Part shown: in pieces, positions 13,471-20,096 of the stretch
Position numbering within the stretch: position 1 is the first letter of the stretch
Layout: every line of letters begins with the position of its first letter
DNA from: a virus
Length of the DNA stretch: 44,990 bases
IMG/VR virus record: IMGVR_UViG_3300046501_000314
Span: 1-44,990 of that record
Strand: one strand, 5' to 3'
Notes under the pieces: generated by a model
What the model was told of the DNA's origin: nothing
What the model saw: only the letters and a program-made list of their open reading frames with translations
Databases searched by the model: none
Made by a program: the position numbers and the translations under genes

Positions 13471-13967
13471 CAGGCCGCCCTCTCCAATGCGCTCGCAGCC
13501 TTGCGCTCGCTCTCTGTGCCTCTGCCCATGGCGAGCCGAGCATGATACGGGCACCACGACTTGCCCTCGACGACATCGTGACCGCAAAACGTGATGTCGG
13601 CCCGCTCACCTTCCGGCCAGCGGCATTCACGAACGAAATCGGAAAGCTCCAAAAGCTTCAGACCGAGCGAGACAGGCTTGGGAATAGTCTCGACGACCGG
13701 CGGCGGTGCGCGGTCCATGAACTCTTGCAGTTCGGAGATCTTGACCGGGTCGGGCTTTGCCTTGCGGCTGCGAGGTGCGCGGACGATAGGCTCTCGCTTC
13801 AGGATTACCTTGCTGTGGCCCAGCTTCAGGCCGAGCCGTGTAGCCTTGCCGATCACGGCGTTACGGCTGACACCGTCGAGCTTCGCCGCGATCTCCGAGG
13901 CGCTATGACCTTCGGCAACCAGGCGCTTGAGCAACGATATGGATTCATCAGACCATGCGAAATTCAT
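13470..13967 (-). CDS. gcrA: GcrA-family transcription regulator
   Basis: A 165-residue protein. The N-terminus (MNFAWSDESISLLKRLVAEG; SASEIAAKLDGVSRNAVIGK; ATRLGL) is the GcrA DNA-binding domain, and the C-terminus (LLELSDFVRECRWPEGE; FCGHDVVEGKSWCPYHARLA) is the Cys/His-containing domain that contacts sigma70 in Caulobacter GcrA. Middle residues are basic and then Pro-rich. The ATG at 13967 has GAGGG five bases upstream. GcrA is a cell cycle regulator restricted mainly to Alphaproteobacteria, where it activates promoters containing methylated GANTC. The phage copy could redirect host sigma70, for example to late promoters. Confidence 0.9.
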   Translation of the reverse strand: MNFAWSDESISLLKRLVAEGHSASEIAAKLDGVSRNAVIGKATRLGLKLGHSKVILKREPIVRAPRSRKAKPDPVKISELQEFMDRAPPPVVETIPKPVSLGLKLLELSDFVRECRWPEGERADITFCGHDVVEGKSWCPYHARLAMGRGTESERKAASALERAA

Positions 13968-13975
13968 TTGAGCCC

Positions 13976-14422
13976 TCACAAAGCAATGACGGGCGCCGGC
14001 ACGCCTTCGAGGCTGATCACCTCGACGACAAGCCCGGCTTTTGCCCCGAGAATTTTCCAGCAGGATGAGAACGACACCTGCGCGTCATCGGCGTAGGCGA
14101 TCTGGTTCAGTGCATCCTTGACGATCTTGGTGATGTTGTCGGCGTCTGGCTTGGTGATCTTCCACCCGCCATCGATGGCGTTGAGACGCGCTTTCGTGGT
14201 CGACTTCGGCCAGAGGTAGACGGCAGCTATCTTGAGCTGTAGCGGCCCGACCAGAGGGCCGGGGAACACCGCCATTTGCCGATGAGCTTCGGCGCGGATC
14301 ATGCCCATATAGTCCCGCTGCCGCTTGGGCGTGAACTTGACGACGGTCTTGCCGCCGCCGGCACGCGCCCAGGGAACGACATCGCCGGGAATGATGAATT
14401 TGATCCGCGCCGCAACCGTCAT
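13976..14422 (-). CDS. rusA: RusA-family Holliday junction resolvase
   Basis: A protein of 148 residues. The core motif KPDADNITKIVKDALNQIAY followed by ADDAQV (residues 91-116) carries the conserved acidic residues (Asp93, Asp95, Asp103, Asp112/113) and Lys of the RusA family, which cuts four-way DNA junctions as a dimer. The N-terminus (IKFIIPGDVVPWARA) also fits. It is expected to resolve recombination or replication intermediates before packaging, together with the RecE/Sak4 genes of the other operon. It follows the upstream stop by 2 bp. Confidence 0.9.
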   Translation of the reverse strand: MTVAARIKFIIPGDVVPWARAGGGKTVVKFTPKRQRDYMGMIRAEAHRQMAVFPGPLVGPLQLKIAAVYLWPKSTTKARLNAIDGGWKITKPDADNITKIVKDALNQIAYADDAQVSFSSCWKILGAKAGLVVEVISLEGVPAPVIAL

Positions 14423-14424
14423 GG

Positions 14425-14955
14425 TTATTCAGCTCCTGGCGCGTCGGCGGTATCGGTGTCGGGAAGATTGTCGACGACCTGATCCGCCGAGGTGTCTTCG
14501 TTGGCGTCTTCACCATCTTCTTCCGCCGGCTCTTCTTCCTCGTCGTCGATCGGCAAATCCGGCTGATCCTTGTCGGGATTGGCATCTGCCTTCTGCCCGA
14601 TGAACTGATCGGGATTGGCAAAGATGATGATTGCCGGCTGTCCGATGTTCTCGGCGACTTTCTCGATATTGCCGACCGACGAGGCCGCAACCAACTCGGC
14701 CTTTATTTCATCCTTGACGGTGAATTTCGCGATGCGACCGAACACCGGCTCGCTGCCTTGTGCCGCAATGATCGCGACCGCCCGGCGAACAATGGTTTCC
14801 GTCGCATTCGTGATCGCATAGATCTTGTCGGCCTGCGCCTGCTCGCTCATCTTCGACCAAGGCGTCTGCATGCTGCGAATGTGGGTCAGCATGACATCGC
14901 GGAGATCGCCACTCAGGGTTTCGGCCGCCAAATCTTCGGTACTCTTGTCAGTCAT
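14425..14955 (-). CDS. Conserved rhizobial phage protein with acidic tail
   Basis: A protein of 176 residues starting at MTDKSTEDLA (14955, GGAG upstream). Residues 1-75 are helical (ETLSGDLRDVMLTHIRSMQT; ATETIVRRAVAIIAAQGSEP) and the centre (RIAKFTVKDEIKAELVAASS; QPAIIIFANPDQFIGQKAD) follows a pattern common in Mesorhizobium and Rhizobium prophages. The last 45 residues are almost all Asp, Glu and Pro, which suggests DNA mimicry or binding to a basic partner. It lies directly upstream of the resolvase. Function unknown. Confidence 0.7.
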   Translation of the reverse strand: MTDKSTEDLAAETLSGDLRDVMLTHIRSMQTPWSKMSEQAQADKIYAITNATETIVRRAVAIIAAQGSEPVFGRIAKFTVKDEIKAELVAASSVGNIEKVAENIGQPAIIIFANPDQFIGQKADANPDKDQPDLPIDDEEEEPAEEDGEDANEDTSADQVVDNLPDTDTADAPGAE

Positions 14956-15031
14956 TGTCCATCGCTCCAATGCTCTTCGAAGGGTGATGACCTGCAGACG
15001 CGAGAAGAGCGTCACAGCCGGCAGGAATTGG

Positions 15032-15139
15032 TTAGAAGATCCGGCGGCGCGGGCGCATCTCGCGCGCAACGCTAATGACGGACAGCACCACAACGGCGGT
15101 CACGATCATGGCGGCGAGGATCGCAGAGACGATAACCAT
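15032..15139 (-). CDS. 35-residue single-span membrane protein
   Basis: A short gene (MVIVSAILAAMIVTAVVVLS...) with one hydrophobic helix of about 24 residues followed by a basic tail (REMRPRRRIF). Its ATG at 15139 overlaps the stop of the upstream gene (TGATG), which supports translation. It is an inner membrane microprotein with the basic end in the cytoplasm. Function unknown. Confidence 0.6.
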   Translation of the reverse strand: MVIVSAILAAMIVTAVVVLSVISVAREMRPRRRIF

Positions 15140-15321
15140 CAGCGATCACCCATGATGTCGGTATGGCGGTGGGTGATCGGTGCGCCATCATTGCCGCGCA
15201 GAGGGCCAGCCTTCTTGCGGCGGCGGATCAGCACACGGATACCGGCATCCTTGCAGACGACCGAGAGACGGTAGAACCAGCTCGACAACTGCAGCAGGCG
15301 GTCAGCAACGAAATCTCGCAT
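15139..15321 (-). CDS. Small basic protein
   Basis: A 60-residue protein (MRDFVADRLLQLSSWFYRLS...) with an amphipathic N-terminal helix and a basic region (IRVLIRRRKKAGPLRGN). Start at 15321 overlaps the upstream stop (TAATG) and has GGAGG eight bases away. It is part of the leftward early operon. No family recognised. Confidence 0.65.
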   Translation of the reverse strand: MRDFVADRLLQLSSWFYRLSVVCKDAGIRVLIRRRKKAGPLRGNDGAPITHRHTDIMGDR

Positions 15322-15695
15322 TACTTCATCCTCCCTTTGATCTTTTCGAGCTGGTCGCGATGCCAATCGAGCTTCGCTTCAAGCTCCGCGATCTGAACGC
15401 CGCGTTCGAATTCCTTCCACCAGCGCGTGCCTGAGCCTTCCATGATCGATTGCAGCAGCTCAAAACCGGCGTCAGAGCGCAGCAGGTTCACAAGAGCGTC
15501 GGCGCCCGGTTCGGTGCGGCCTTCGAGCCACAGTTCAGCGGCGCGCTTCGAGATCTCGGCACGGCTGGATAGATTGATGGCGGTTTTTGAAGGCCAGAGA
15601 CGGCGAGCCATATCGCAAACCGCGTCGACAGGCCGAATCCGCTTACGGTTCCTGCTGAATCCAGACGCGGCAAAGAAAGACGATTGTGCGGACAT
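15321..15695 (-). CDS. HTH-like phage regulator with C-terminal coiled coil
   Basis: A protein of 124 residues. PVDAVCDMARRLWPSKTAIN followed by LSSRAEISKRAAELWLEGRT is an HTH-like region common in rhizobial prophage proteins that follow cro. A conserved WWKEF motif precedes a coiled coil (IAELEAKLDWHRDQLEKIKG). It could be a CII-type or accessory regulator, an inference from its place as the second gene after Cro. It is coupled to cro by TGATG and has GAGGT upstream. Confidence 0.7.
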   Translation of the reverse strand: MSAQSSFFAASGFSRNRKRIRPVDAVCDMARRLWPSKTAINLSSRAEISKRAAELWLEGRTEPGADALVNLLRSDAGFELLQSIMEGSGTRWWKEFERGVQIAELEAKLDWHRDQLEKIKGRMK

Positions 15696-15949
15696 CAGGC
15701 CACCTCGACCGAAGCCGCTGCGTTAGCAGGAGCGTCGAAGAGATCGGGCCTGATCACCCACTTCGGCACGACGCCGCCTGTGGAGTTGTGAATAGCCACG
15801 GCTAGTTCCGCAGCCGGTTCATTTTCGCGGTTTAGAGCTCTCGAAATCGTCTGCTGAGAAAAGCAGCCGATATTTTCAACAAGTTTAGCCTGCGAGCCAA
15901 AGAACTCGACGGCCAAAACCATTCCTGGGTGCTGTTCAGCGCTTTGCAT
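15695..15949 (-). CDS. Cro-like repressor
   Basis: An 84-residue protein divergent from CI. Residues 10-50 (VLAVEFFGSQAKLVENIGCF, SQQTISRALNRE) form a Cro/YdaS-type HTH in which SQQTISRAL is the recognition helix; KWVIRPDLFD is the usual end of the domain. It is the first gene of the leftward early operon and is transcribed from a promoter overlapping CI operators. By analogy it lowers cI and early transcription during lytic growth. Confidence 0.8.
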   Translation of the reverse strand: MQSAEQHPGMVLAVEFFGSQAKLVENIGCFSQQTISRALNRENEPAAELAVAIHNSTGGVVPKWVIRPDLFDAPANAAASVEVA

Positions 15950-15986
15950 GAAAACTCGCTGCGATAGGGTTTAAGGGTTAAAACCC

Positions 15987-16015
15987 GTTCTAACTCAAAA
16001 TCGAGTAACTTGCAA
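15987..16015 (-). promoter_or_regulatory. Leftward early promoter (cro operon)
   Basis: On the minus strand TTGCAA (16010-16015) and TAGAAC (15987-15992) are 17 bp apart. Operator O1 fills the spacer exactly and O2 covers the -35 box, so bound CI would block RNA polymerase. Confidence 0.65.
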
Positions 16016-16045
16016 TCGAGTTGGATGATGTACCCGCAATTGGGT
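15993..16045. promoter_or_regulatory. CI/Cro operators O1, O2, O3
   Basis: Three 14-bp near-palindromes: ACTCAAAATCGAGT (15993-16006), ACTTGCAATCGAGT (16008-16021) and ACCCGCAATTGGGT (16032-16045). The pattern is AC(T/C)C-N6-G(A/G)GT. Centre spacings are 15 and 24 bp. O1 matches the two operators at 17000-17037 best, and O3 is the most deviant, as expected for graded affinity. Confidence 0.75.
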
Positions 16046-16050
16046 AAAAA
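16021..16050 (+). promoter_or_regulatory. Candidate cI maintenance promoter
   Basis: TTGGAT (16021-16026) and TAAAAA (16045-16050) are 18 bp apart and both weak. The expected transcription start falls on or next to the cI ATG at 16057, and no Shine-Dalgarno sequence precedes it, so the cI mRNA may be leaderless as in lambda PRM. O3 overlaps the -10 region and would allow negative autoregulation. Confidence 0.5.
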
Positions 16051-16056
16051 CACTTT

Positions 16057-16680
16057 ATGGACAAGACATTTGGACAACAGGTGCGTGAAGAACGCGAGCG
16101 GCGCGGCTGGAGTCAGCAGGCGCTTGCTGACGCTGCCAACACAACGCAGCAATCTATCGATCGCATCGAGAGGGATGCCGTGAGGCGGTCGCGGTCGCAT
16201 ATCGAGGTGGCGTCAGTCCTCGACATCGCTCTGCCTGCGAAATTTGCAAACAACGCTGCGGTCTCAGGCCCTGCAAACCTCGATGCGAATTCCAAGCTTC
16301 CAGCCTACGGCCAGGCGATAGGCGGCGCATACGGCGAGTTCATGCTTAATGGAAACAAGATCGATGACATCTTAGCGCCGCCCGGATTGTTGGGCATACG
16401 AGACGCCTATGCCGTCTATGTCAGCGGCGAAAGCATGGAGCCGCGCTATTTCGCTGGCGAAGTCCTGTTCATCAATCCCCGTTTGCCAATCAGACGCGGC
16501 GATTTCGTTGTCGCACAGATTGCCCAGGATGAGCATTCCGCGCCTCTCGCCTACGTGAAGCGATTTGTTTCAAAGCAAGGAACACTCAGGCTCGAACAGT
16601 TCAACCCACCGGAAGTCCTTGAATTTGACAGTGCCGATGTCGTGTCGGTGCATAAGGTCGTGATGTCGGGTGAAGGCTAA
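16057..16680 (+). CDS. cI: CI-type repressor with S24 (LexA-like) domain
   Basis: A protein of 207 residues. Residues 5-50 are an Xre HTH (QQVREERERRGWSQQALADA; TTQQSIDRIERD). Residues 82-200 are an S24 peptidase fold with the catalytic Ser126 (VSGESMEPRYF) and Lys168 (LAYVKRF). I see no clear Ala-Gly cleavage pair before the domain, so self-cleavage upon DNA damage is uncertain. It is expected to maintain lysogeny by binding the ACTC-N6-GAGT operators on both sides. The start has no ribosome site and may be leaderless. Its stop overlaps the next start (TAATG). Confidence 0.92.
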   Translation: MDKTFGQQVREERERRGWSQQALADAANTTQQSIDRIERDAVRRSRSHIEVASVLDIALPAKFANNAAVSGPANLDANSKLPAYGQAIGGAYGEFMLNGNKIDDILAPPGLLGIRDAYAVYVSGESMEPRYFAGEVLFINPRLPIRRGDFVVAQIAQDEHSAPLAYVKRFVSKQGTLRLEQFNPPEVLEFDSADVVSVHKVVMSGEG

Positions 16681-17000
16681 TGATGGGAGACCTTGGCGGC
16701 TTTCTCGGGCAGTTGAGTGGAAAGGCGTTCGATCCGCTGATCTGGCCGTTTGCCGTCGCCTTCCTTCTCCTCGGCTTCAAGAGAAAGATCCTGTTCGCTG
16801 TAATCCTCGGCGCGCTAGGCGCAGCGTTGAATGCTGCCTTGTCGTGGAGTTGGTGGGCGCAGATTTCCCCAGATGAGACAGGCTTTCATCGTATCGCATT
16901 TATCGTCACGCGAAGCTGGCTTGTGTGGTCGCTGATATTGTCGGGAATTGGTTTCCTGGTGGCCATCATAAGCAGTCGAGTGAGGCCGAAAATCAAATAA
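16680..17000 (+). CDS. Immunity-region membrane protein
   Basis: A protein of 106 residues with three predicted membrane helices (around 20-36, 39-58 and 78-97), interrupted by a loop containing SWWAQISPDETGFHR; the C-terminus is basic (SSRVRPKIK). It is coupled to cI by TAATG and should be expressed in the lysogen from the cI promoter. Membrane proteins in this position often give superinfection exclusion; that role is an inference from context. Its 3' end abuts operator O4. Confidence 0.7.
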   Translation: MMGDLGGFLGQLSGKAFDPLIWPFAVAFLLLGFKRKILFAVILGALGAALNAALSWSWWAQISPDETGFHRIAFIVTRSWLVWSLILSGIGFLVAIISSRVRPKIK

Positions 17001-17042
17001 CTCGATAATGAGTTGACAGATACACTCGATTTCGAGTAACGT
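17000..17042 (+). promoter_or_regulatory. CI-controlled rightward promoter with operators O4 and O5
   Basis: Operators ACTCGATAATGAGT (17000-17013) and ACTCGATTTCGAGT (17024-17037) are nearly perfect palindromes. TTGACA (17013-17018) and a weak TAACGT (17037-17042) are 18 bp apart with O5 filling the spacer, the same design as the cro promoter. It drives the operon from 17065 to the integrase. Confidence 0.7.
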
Positions 17043-17064
17043 TCTCCCATCAAAGGAGAGCGCA

Positions 17065-17247
17065 ATGACTCACATCATCGAGAAGAAGCGGCCCGATCCG
17101 AAGCTGCTTGAACTGCTCCGCAAGCGTGCGGCAGACATCATCGCAATATCCTCCATCGGCCTGCTGCTGATCTCGACCATCGCCTTCGCCGGCTATGTCG
17201 GCCTGGCGCGCGCCGAGAACGCATATGAAGTTGCGGCGAGGGTGTGA
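17065..17247 (+). CDS. Small single-span membrane protein
   Basis: A 60-residue protein with a basic N-terminus (EKKRPDPKLLELLRKRAADI) and one membrane helix (about 24-48), ending AENAYEVAARV. It is the first gene under the CI-controlled rightward promoter, with AAGGAGAG upstream. A first early gene coding a membrane microprotein may act in host takeover or exclusion; that is a guess from position. Confidence 0.65.
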   Translation: MTHIIEKKRPDPKLLELLRKRAADIIAISSIGLLLISTIAFAGYVGLARAENAYEVAARV

Positions 17248-17249
17248 CG

Positions 17250-17612
17250 ATGGCCCTCACGATCGATTTTCCCTTTGATGAGCTGCCGGTCATGGTCTGC
17301 GATGTCTATGACGCGAGCCTGCTGGCTTACGGCCATGCCGAGTTGACCGACGCCGGCCAAGGTTATGAGGGTGAGTTCTACGTCTCAGCCATCAAGCTCG
17401 ACAGCGGCGCCCGTTTGACCGGCGGCCGGCTCGACTCCTTCGAGGGCCAGCTTTTCAAGCGGATCGCTGATGAGATCCAGAACGACCGCTCGAAGATTGG
17501 CCGAGCCGCAGCCGAGGCATGGGCCGAAGCTTTCGAGCAATCCCACGAACCAGACCCCGACTATGAGCGCGACCGCCGGCGGGATGACGCGGCCTATTTC
17601 GCGCACGCCTGA
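17250..17612 (+). CDS. Hypothetical early protein
   Basis: A protein of 120 residues starting at MALTIDFPFD (ATG 17250, GAGGG upstream; a GTG at 17244 is in frame). The first half is beta-rich and acidic (GYEGEFYVSAIKLDSGARLT), the second helical and ending in a charged EPDPDYERDRRRDDAAYF tail. I do not recognise the family. Confidence 0.7.
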   Translation: MALTIDFPFDELPVMVCDVYDASLLAYGHAELTDAGQGYEGEFYVSAIKLDSGARLTGGRLDSFEGQLFKRIADEIQNDRSKIGRAAAEAWAEAFEQSHEPDPDYERDRRRDDAAYFAHA

Positions 17613-17666
17613 GCCTTTCCCCAATCAACACCAGAACGCCTTCACCGCAAGGCGAGGAGAACCCGC

Positions 17667-18395
17667 ATGACCAATGCCAAACACGTTGAACTGCTAGAGC
17701 AGGCGAAGGTCCATTTTGAAATGGATATGCTGCTAAAGGGCACTTACGGCCGCACGAATGACGCTGGCGACTTTCGCGGCTGCTCAGTCGGTTGCCACCT
17801 GTCGCACATCAATCCCGGCATGAGCCCCGTTGATATCGACCATCTGATCGACAAGCATAAGCATGTTGCTGACTATTACGAATATCCGGAATGGCTCGCC
17901 CTTCTACAGGACACCGTTTTTGAAGGCTTGCCAAACGGCGAAAGCGCGAAATGGCATGTCCAGCTTGCCGAGGCCATCGCCGCGCGCAACGGCGCCATTG
18001 ACTGGCAAGAAACGCTCCACCGCGTCCATGTCGGCATTCTCCGCATCTCTTACAACACGGCCGGGACCGCCCAGGAGGTCGTGCAGAGCGTCATAGATCT
18101 TCATGAGCGCGCAGCCGCAGGCGAAGCGATCGGTGACGAGTTGTGGTCTGCGGCGAGGTCTGCGGCGTGGTCTGCGGCGGAGTCTGCGGCGGAGTCTGCG
18201 GCGAGGTCTGCGGCGAGGTCTGCGGCGTGGTCTGCGGCGGAGTCTGCGGCGTGGTCTGCGGCGGAGTCTGCGGCGGAGTCTGCGGCGTGGTCTGCGGCGG
18301 AGTCTGCGGCGGAGTCTGCGGCGAGGTCTGCGGCGTTCCAAGAGATCAGAGACGCCATCCTCGATGCGATCGCCAACAAGTCGGCAAACGCCTGA
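17667..18395 (+). CDS. Protein with 16 tandem xSAA tetrapeptide repeats
   Basis: A protein of 242 residues. The N-terminal part (FRGCSVGCHLSHINPGMSP; YEYPEWLALLQDTVFEGLPN) is a domain I have a sense of from other phage and prophage proteins that also carry SAA repeats, with no known function. Residues 160-223 are 16 tandem units WSAA, ESAA or RSAA, probably one long helix with a Trp/Glu/Arg stripe. A short helix (FQEIRDAILDAIANK) ends the protein. The start has GAGGAG upstream. The repeat is prone to slippage and copy number change. Confidence 0.75.
   Translation: MTNAKHVELLEQAKVHFEMDMLLKGTYGRTNDAGDFRGCSVGCHLSHINPGMSPVDIDHLIDKHKHVADYYEYPEWLALLQDTVFEGLPNGESAKWHVQLAEAIAARNGAIDWQETLHRVHVGILRISYNTAGTAQEVVQSVIDLHERAAAGEAIGDELWSAARSAAWSAAESAAESAARSAARSAAWSAAESAAWSAAESAAESAAWSAAESAAESAARSAAFQEIRDAILDAIANKSANA
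18144..18335 (+). repeat. 12-bp tandem repeat, 16 units
   Basis: Sixteen copies of NNN-TCT-GCG-GCG in which only the first codon changes, and only among TGG, AGG and GAG. The order is W R W E E R R W E W E E W E E R. The invariant TCTGCGGCG points to recent expansion by slippage or recombination within the array. Confidence 0.95.
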
Positions 18396-18406
18396 TCAGG
18401 TTCGGC

Positions 18407-18429
18407 ATCCGCCCTTCACTGCGGCGGAT
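18407..18429 (+). terminator. Weak hairpin after the SAA-repeat gene
   Basis: ATCCGCC (18407-18413) pairs with GGCGGAT (18423-18429) over a 9-base loop, followed by TTCG. With no long T run it is at most a partial terminator. Confidence 0.3.
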
Positions 18430-18461
18430 TTCGAAAGTGATCGAGAGATGAGGATTTTGCA

Positions 18462-18869
18462 ATGGAGTGCAAGGGCATGATCAAGAAGACGGAATTCACC
18501 GTGGAGAAGGATTTCGCCGAGATCCTCAAGGGCAATGTGCCGCTACCGAATGCTGAGGAGTTGGACGCTCAGAAATTCCTCAATGTTTTGGCGGCTGGCG
18601 GTCATTCGCTCTTGCCGAAATGGGGATACTCGAACGTCGAAGGCCGCAAGGCTTGGACTTTCTTCTTCCTCACGCCTGCTGGCATGGGTGGCCGGCTCGA
18701 TGGTGGCGGTTATGCCGTGGCCTACGGCGGTAACGGCCCAAAGGCGATGCGCTTTGCGATCTGCAAGCACGAGAAGGTCGATGCGCCCGGCGCCAACCAC
18801 TCGCGCGGCTGGCACCCCGGTTCCTGCAGGCATTGCGGTCTCGATATGACCGTGGACAGCGGGGATTGA
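18462..18869 (+). CDS. Hypothetical protein with C-terminal zinc-binding pattern
   Basis: A protein of 135 residues. GAGGA seven bases before the ATG at 18462 decides the start; a second ATG at 18477 has a weaker site. The centre is hydrophobic and Gly-rich (WTFFFLTPAGMGGRLDGGGY). The end contains CKHEKVDAPGANHSRGWHPG and SCRHCGLDM, giving a possible C-x-H / C-x-x-C zinc site. It directly precedes the RecE-like gene and could be an accessory protein of the recombination module. Function unknown. Confidence 0.7.
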   Translation: MECKGMIKKTEFTVEKDFAEILKGNVPLPNAEELDAQKFLNVLAAGGHSLLPKWGYSNVEGRKAWTFFFLTPAGMGGRLDGGGYAVAYGGNGPKAMRFAICKHEKVDAPGANHSRGWHPGSCRHCGLDMTVDSGD

Positions 18870-18870
18870 G

Positions 18871-19896
18871 ATGGTCGACCTCATCCACTCCGAAACTCCG
18901 ACCGTGCCCGGACTCTATCGTATGTCCGAGCAGGCTTACCACGCAGACCCGTGCCTATTGCCGAGCCTGAGCCGGTCGATCGGTCAAAAGCTCATCCTCG
19001 AATCCCCGCGTCATGCGTTCGTCGCTCATCCGCGGCTGACGAAGCCTGATGACGAGGAGGAAGAGGACAAGAACAGCCGGACACGCGACATCGGTTCGGC
19101 AGCTCACGCGATGCTGTTGGGCCAGCCGACGGAAATCGCCGCGCTCGATTACAAGACATTCCAGACGAAGGCAGCAAAGGAAGAGCGCGCGGCAGCACAG
19201 GAGCGCGGTGCCATTCCGTTGCTGGTGAAGGATCACAAGACCGCAACGACGATGGTCGAGAAGGCCCGCGCAGTTCTGTCGACCAACCATCATCCGGCGA
19301 TCCGTGCGCTCACTGGCGACTCTGCCGAGACGTTCTCAGGCAATGAGGTGACGGCGGTATGGCGCGACCGTTGCGGCGACAATTGGGCACGCGCTCGCAT
19401 GGACCGGATCAGCATCACCGGCAACCAGATCACCATCATCGACTACAAGACGACCGAGCTTAGCGTCGAGCCGAACGCCGTCGCACGCGCGATCTACAAT
19501 AACGAGTACCATTTCCAAGACGGCTTTTACCGTCGCGGCATCCGTCATCTCTTCCCCGAGATCGACCGGCACGAAATGCGGCTGGACTTCCTGTTCATCA
19601 CCCAAGAGCAGAAGCCGCCGTTCGAAATCACCGTCGCCCGCGTCGACAATGCCGGCCGCCTGATCGGCGAGAAGATGGCAAGCGCCGCCTTCATGCTGTG
19701 GCGCAAGTGCCTGACCGCGAACGAATGGCCTGGCTATCCCGGCGAGATCGTCGACGCCGAATGCCCAGCTTACGTCGATACCCGCTGGACCTCCCGCGAG
19801 ATCGAACACCCGTACCTGCAGGGACTCGGGCACGATCCGATGCCTTTCTATGAAACCCAGCCTTATCGCGCACCGCAAATTATGGAGCCGAATTGA
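18871..19896 (+). CDS. recE: RecE-like exonuclease (PD-(D/E)XK)
   Basis: A protein of 341 residues of the RecE/exonuclease VIII type (DUF3799-like). GSAAHAMLLG (His79) is the usual N-terminal motif, and RARMDRISITG with IIDYKTTE (Asp178, Asp191, Lys193) is the nuclease centre. It should degrade the 5' strand of duplex ends and expose single strands for annealing by the Sak4-like protein two genes later. It is much shorter than E. coli RecE and corresponds to its C-terminal nuclease part, as is normal for phage versions. The start has GGGGA upstream. Confidence 0.87.
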   Translation: MVDLIHSETPTVPGLYRMSEQAYHADPCLLPSLSRSIGQKLILESPRHAFVAHPRLTKPDDEEEEDKNSRTRDIGSAAHAMLLGQPTEIAALDYKTFQTKAAKEERAAAQERGAIPLLVKDHKTATTMVEKARAVLSTNHHPAIRALTGDSAETFSGNEVTAVWRDRCGDNWARARMDRISITGNQITIIDYKTTELSVEPNAVARAIYNNEYHFQDGFYRRGIRHLFPEIDRHEMRLDFLFITQEQKPPFEITVARVDNAGRLIGEKMASAAFMLWRKCLTANEWPGYPGEIVDAECPAYVDTRWTSREIEHPYLQGLGHDPMPFYETQPYRAPQIMEPN

Positions 19897-20096
19897 TGGC
19901 CGAACACATCGCCAAGTCCTACTCCTGCGACCGATGCAAGTCTGATCTTGGATCAGAGCGTCCGAACAGCAAGGCGGTGGTGACCGCATATTTCGAGGGG
20001 GAATGGGCTCCCGAGTGCCGGGCCGAATGGAAAGACCTGTGCCCATCTTGCCGTTCCTCTGCTCTCGAATTCTTTCAAGGACTATCCAATGTCTGA
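19896..20096 (+). CDS. Small zinc-ribbon protein
   Basis: A 66-residue protein whose ATG overlaps the exonuclease stop (TGATG). Two Cys pairs (SCDRCKSDL and LCPSCRSSAL) about 35 residues apart fit a zinc ribbon. It lies between exonuclease and annealing ATPase and overlaps the latter by 8 bp, so a role in recombination is plausible but not shown. Confidence 0.7.
   Translation: MAEHIAKSYSCDRCKSDLGSERPNSKAVVTAYFEGEWAPECRAEWKDLCPSCRSSALEFFQGLSNV

Noticed and set aside
18144-18335. CRISPR array
   Set aside because: The repeats are contiguous 12-bp coding units without spacers, and there are no cas genes.
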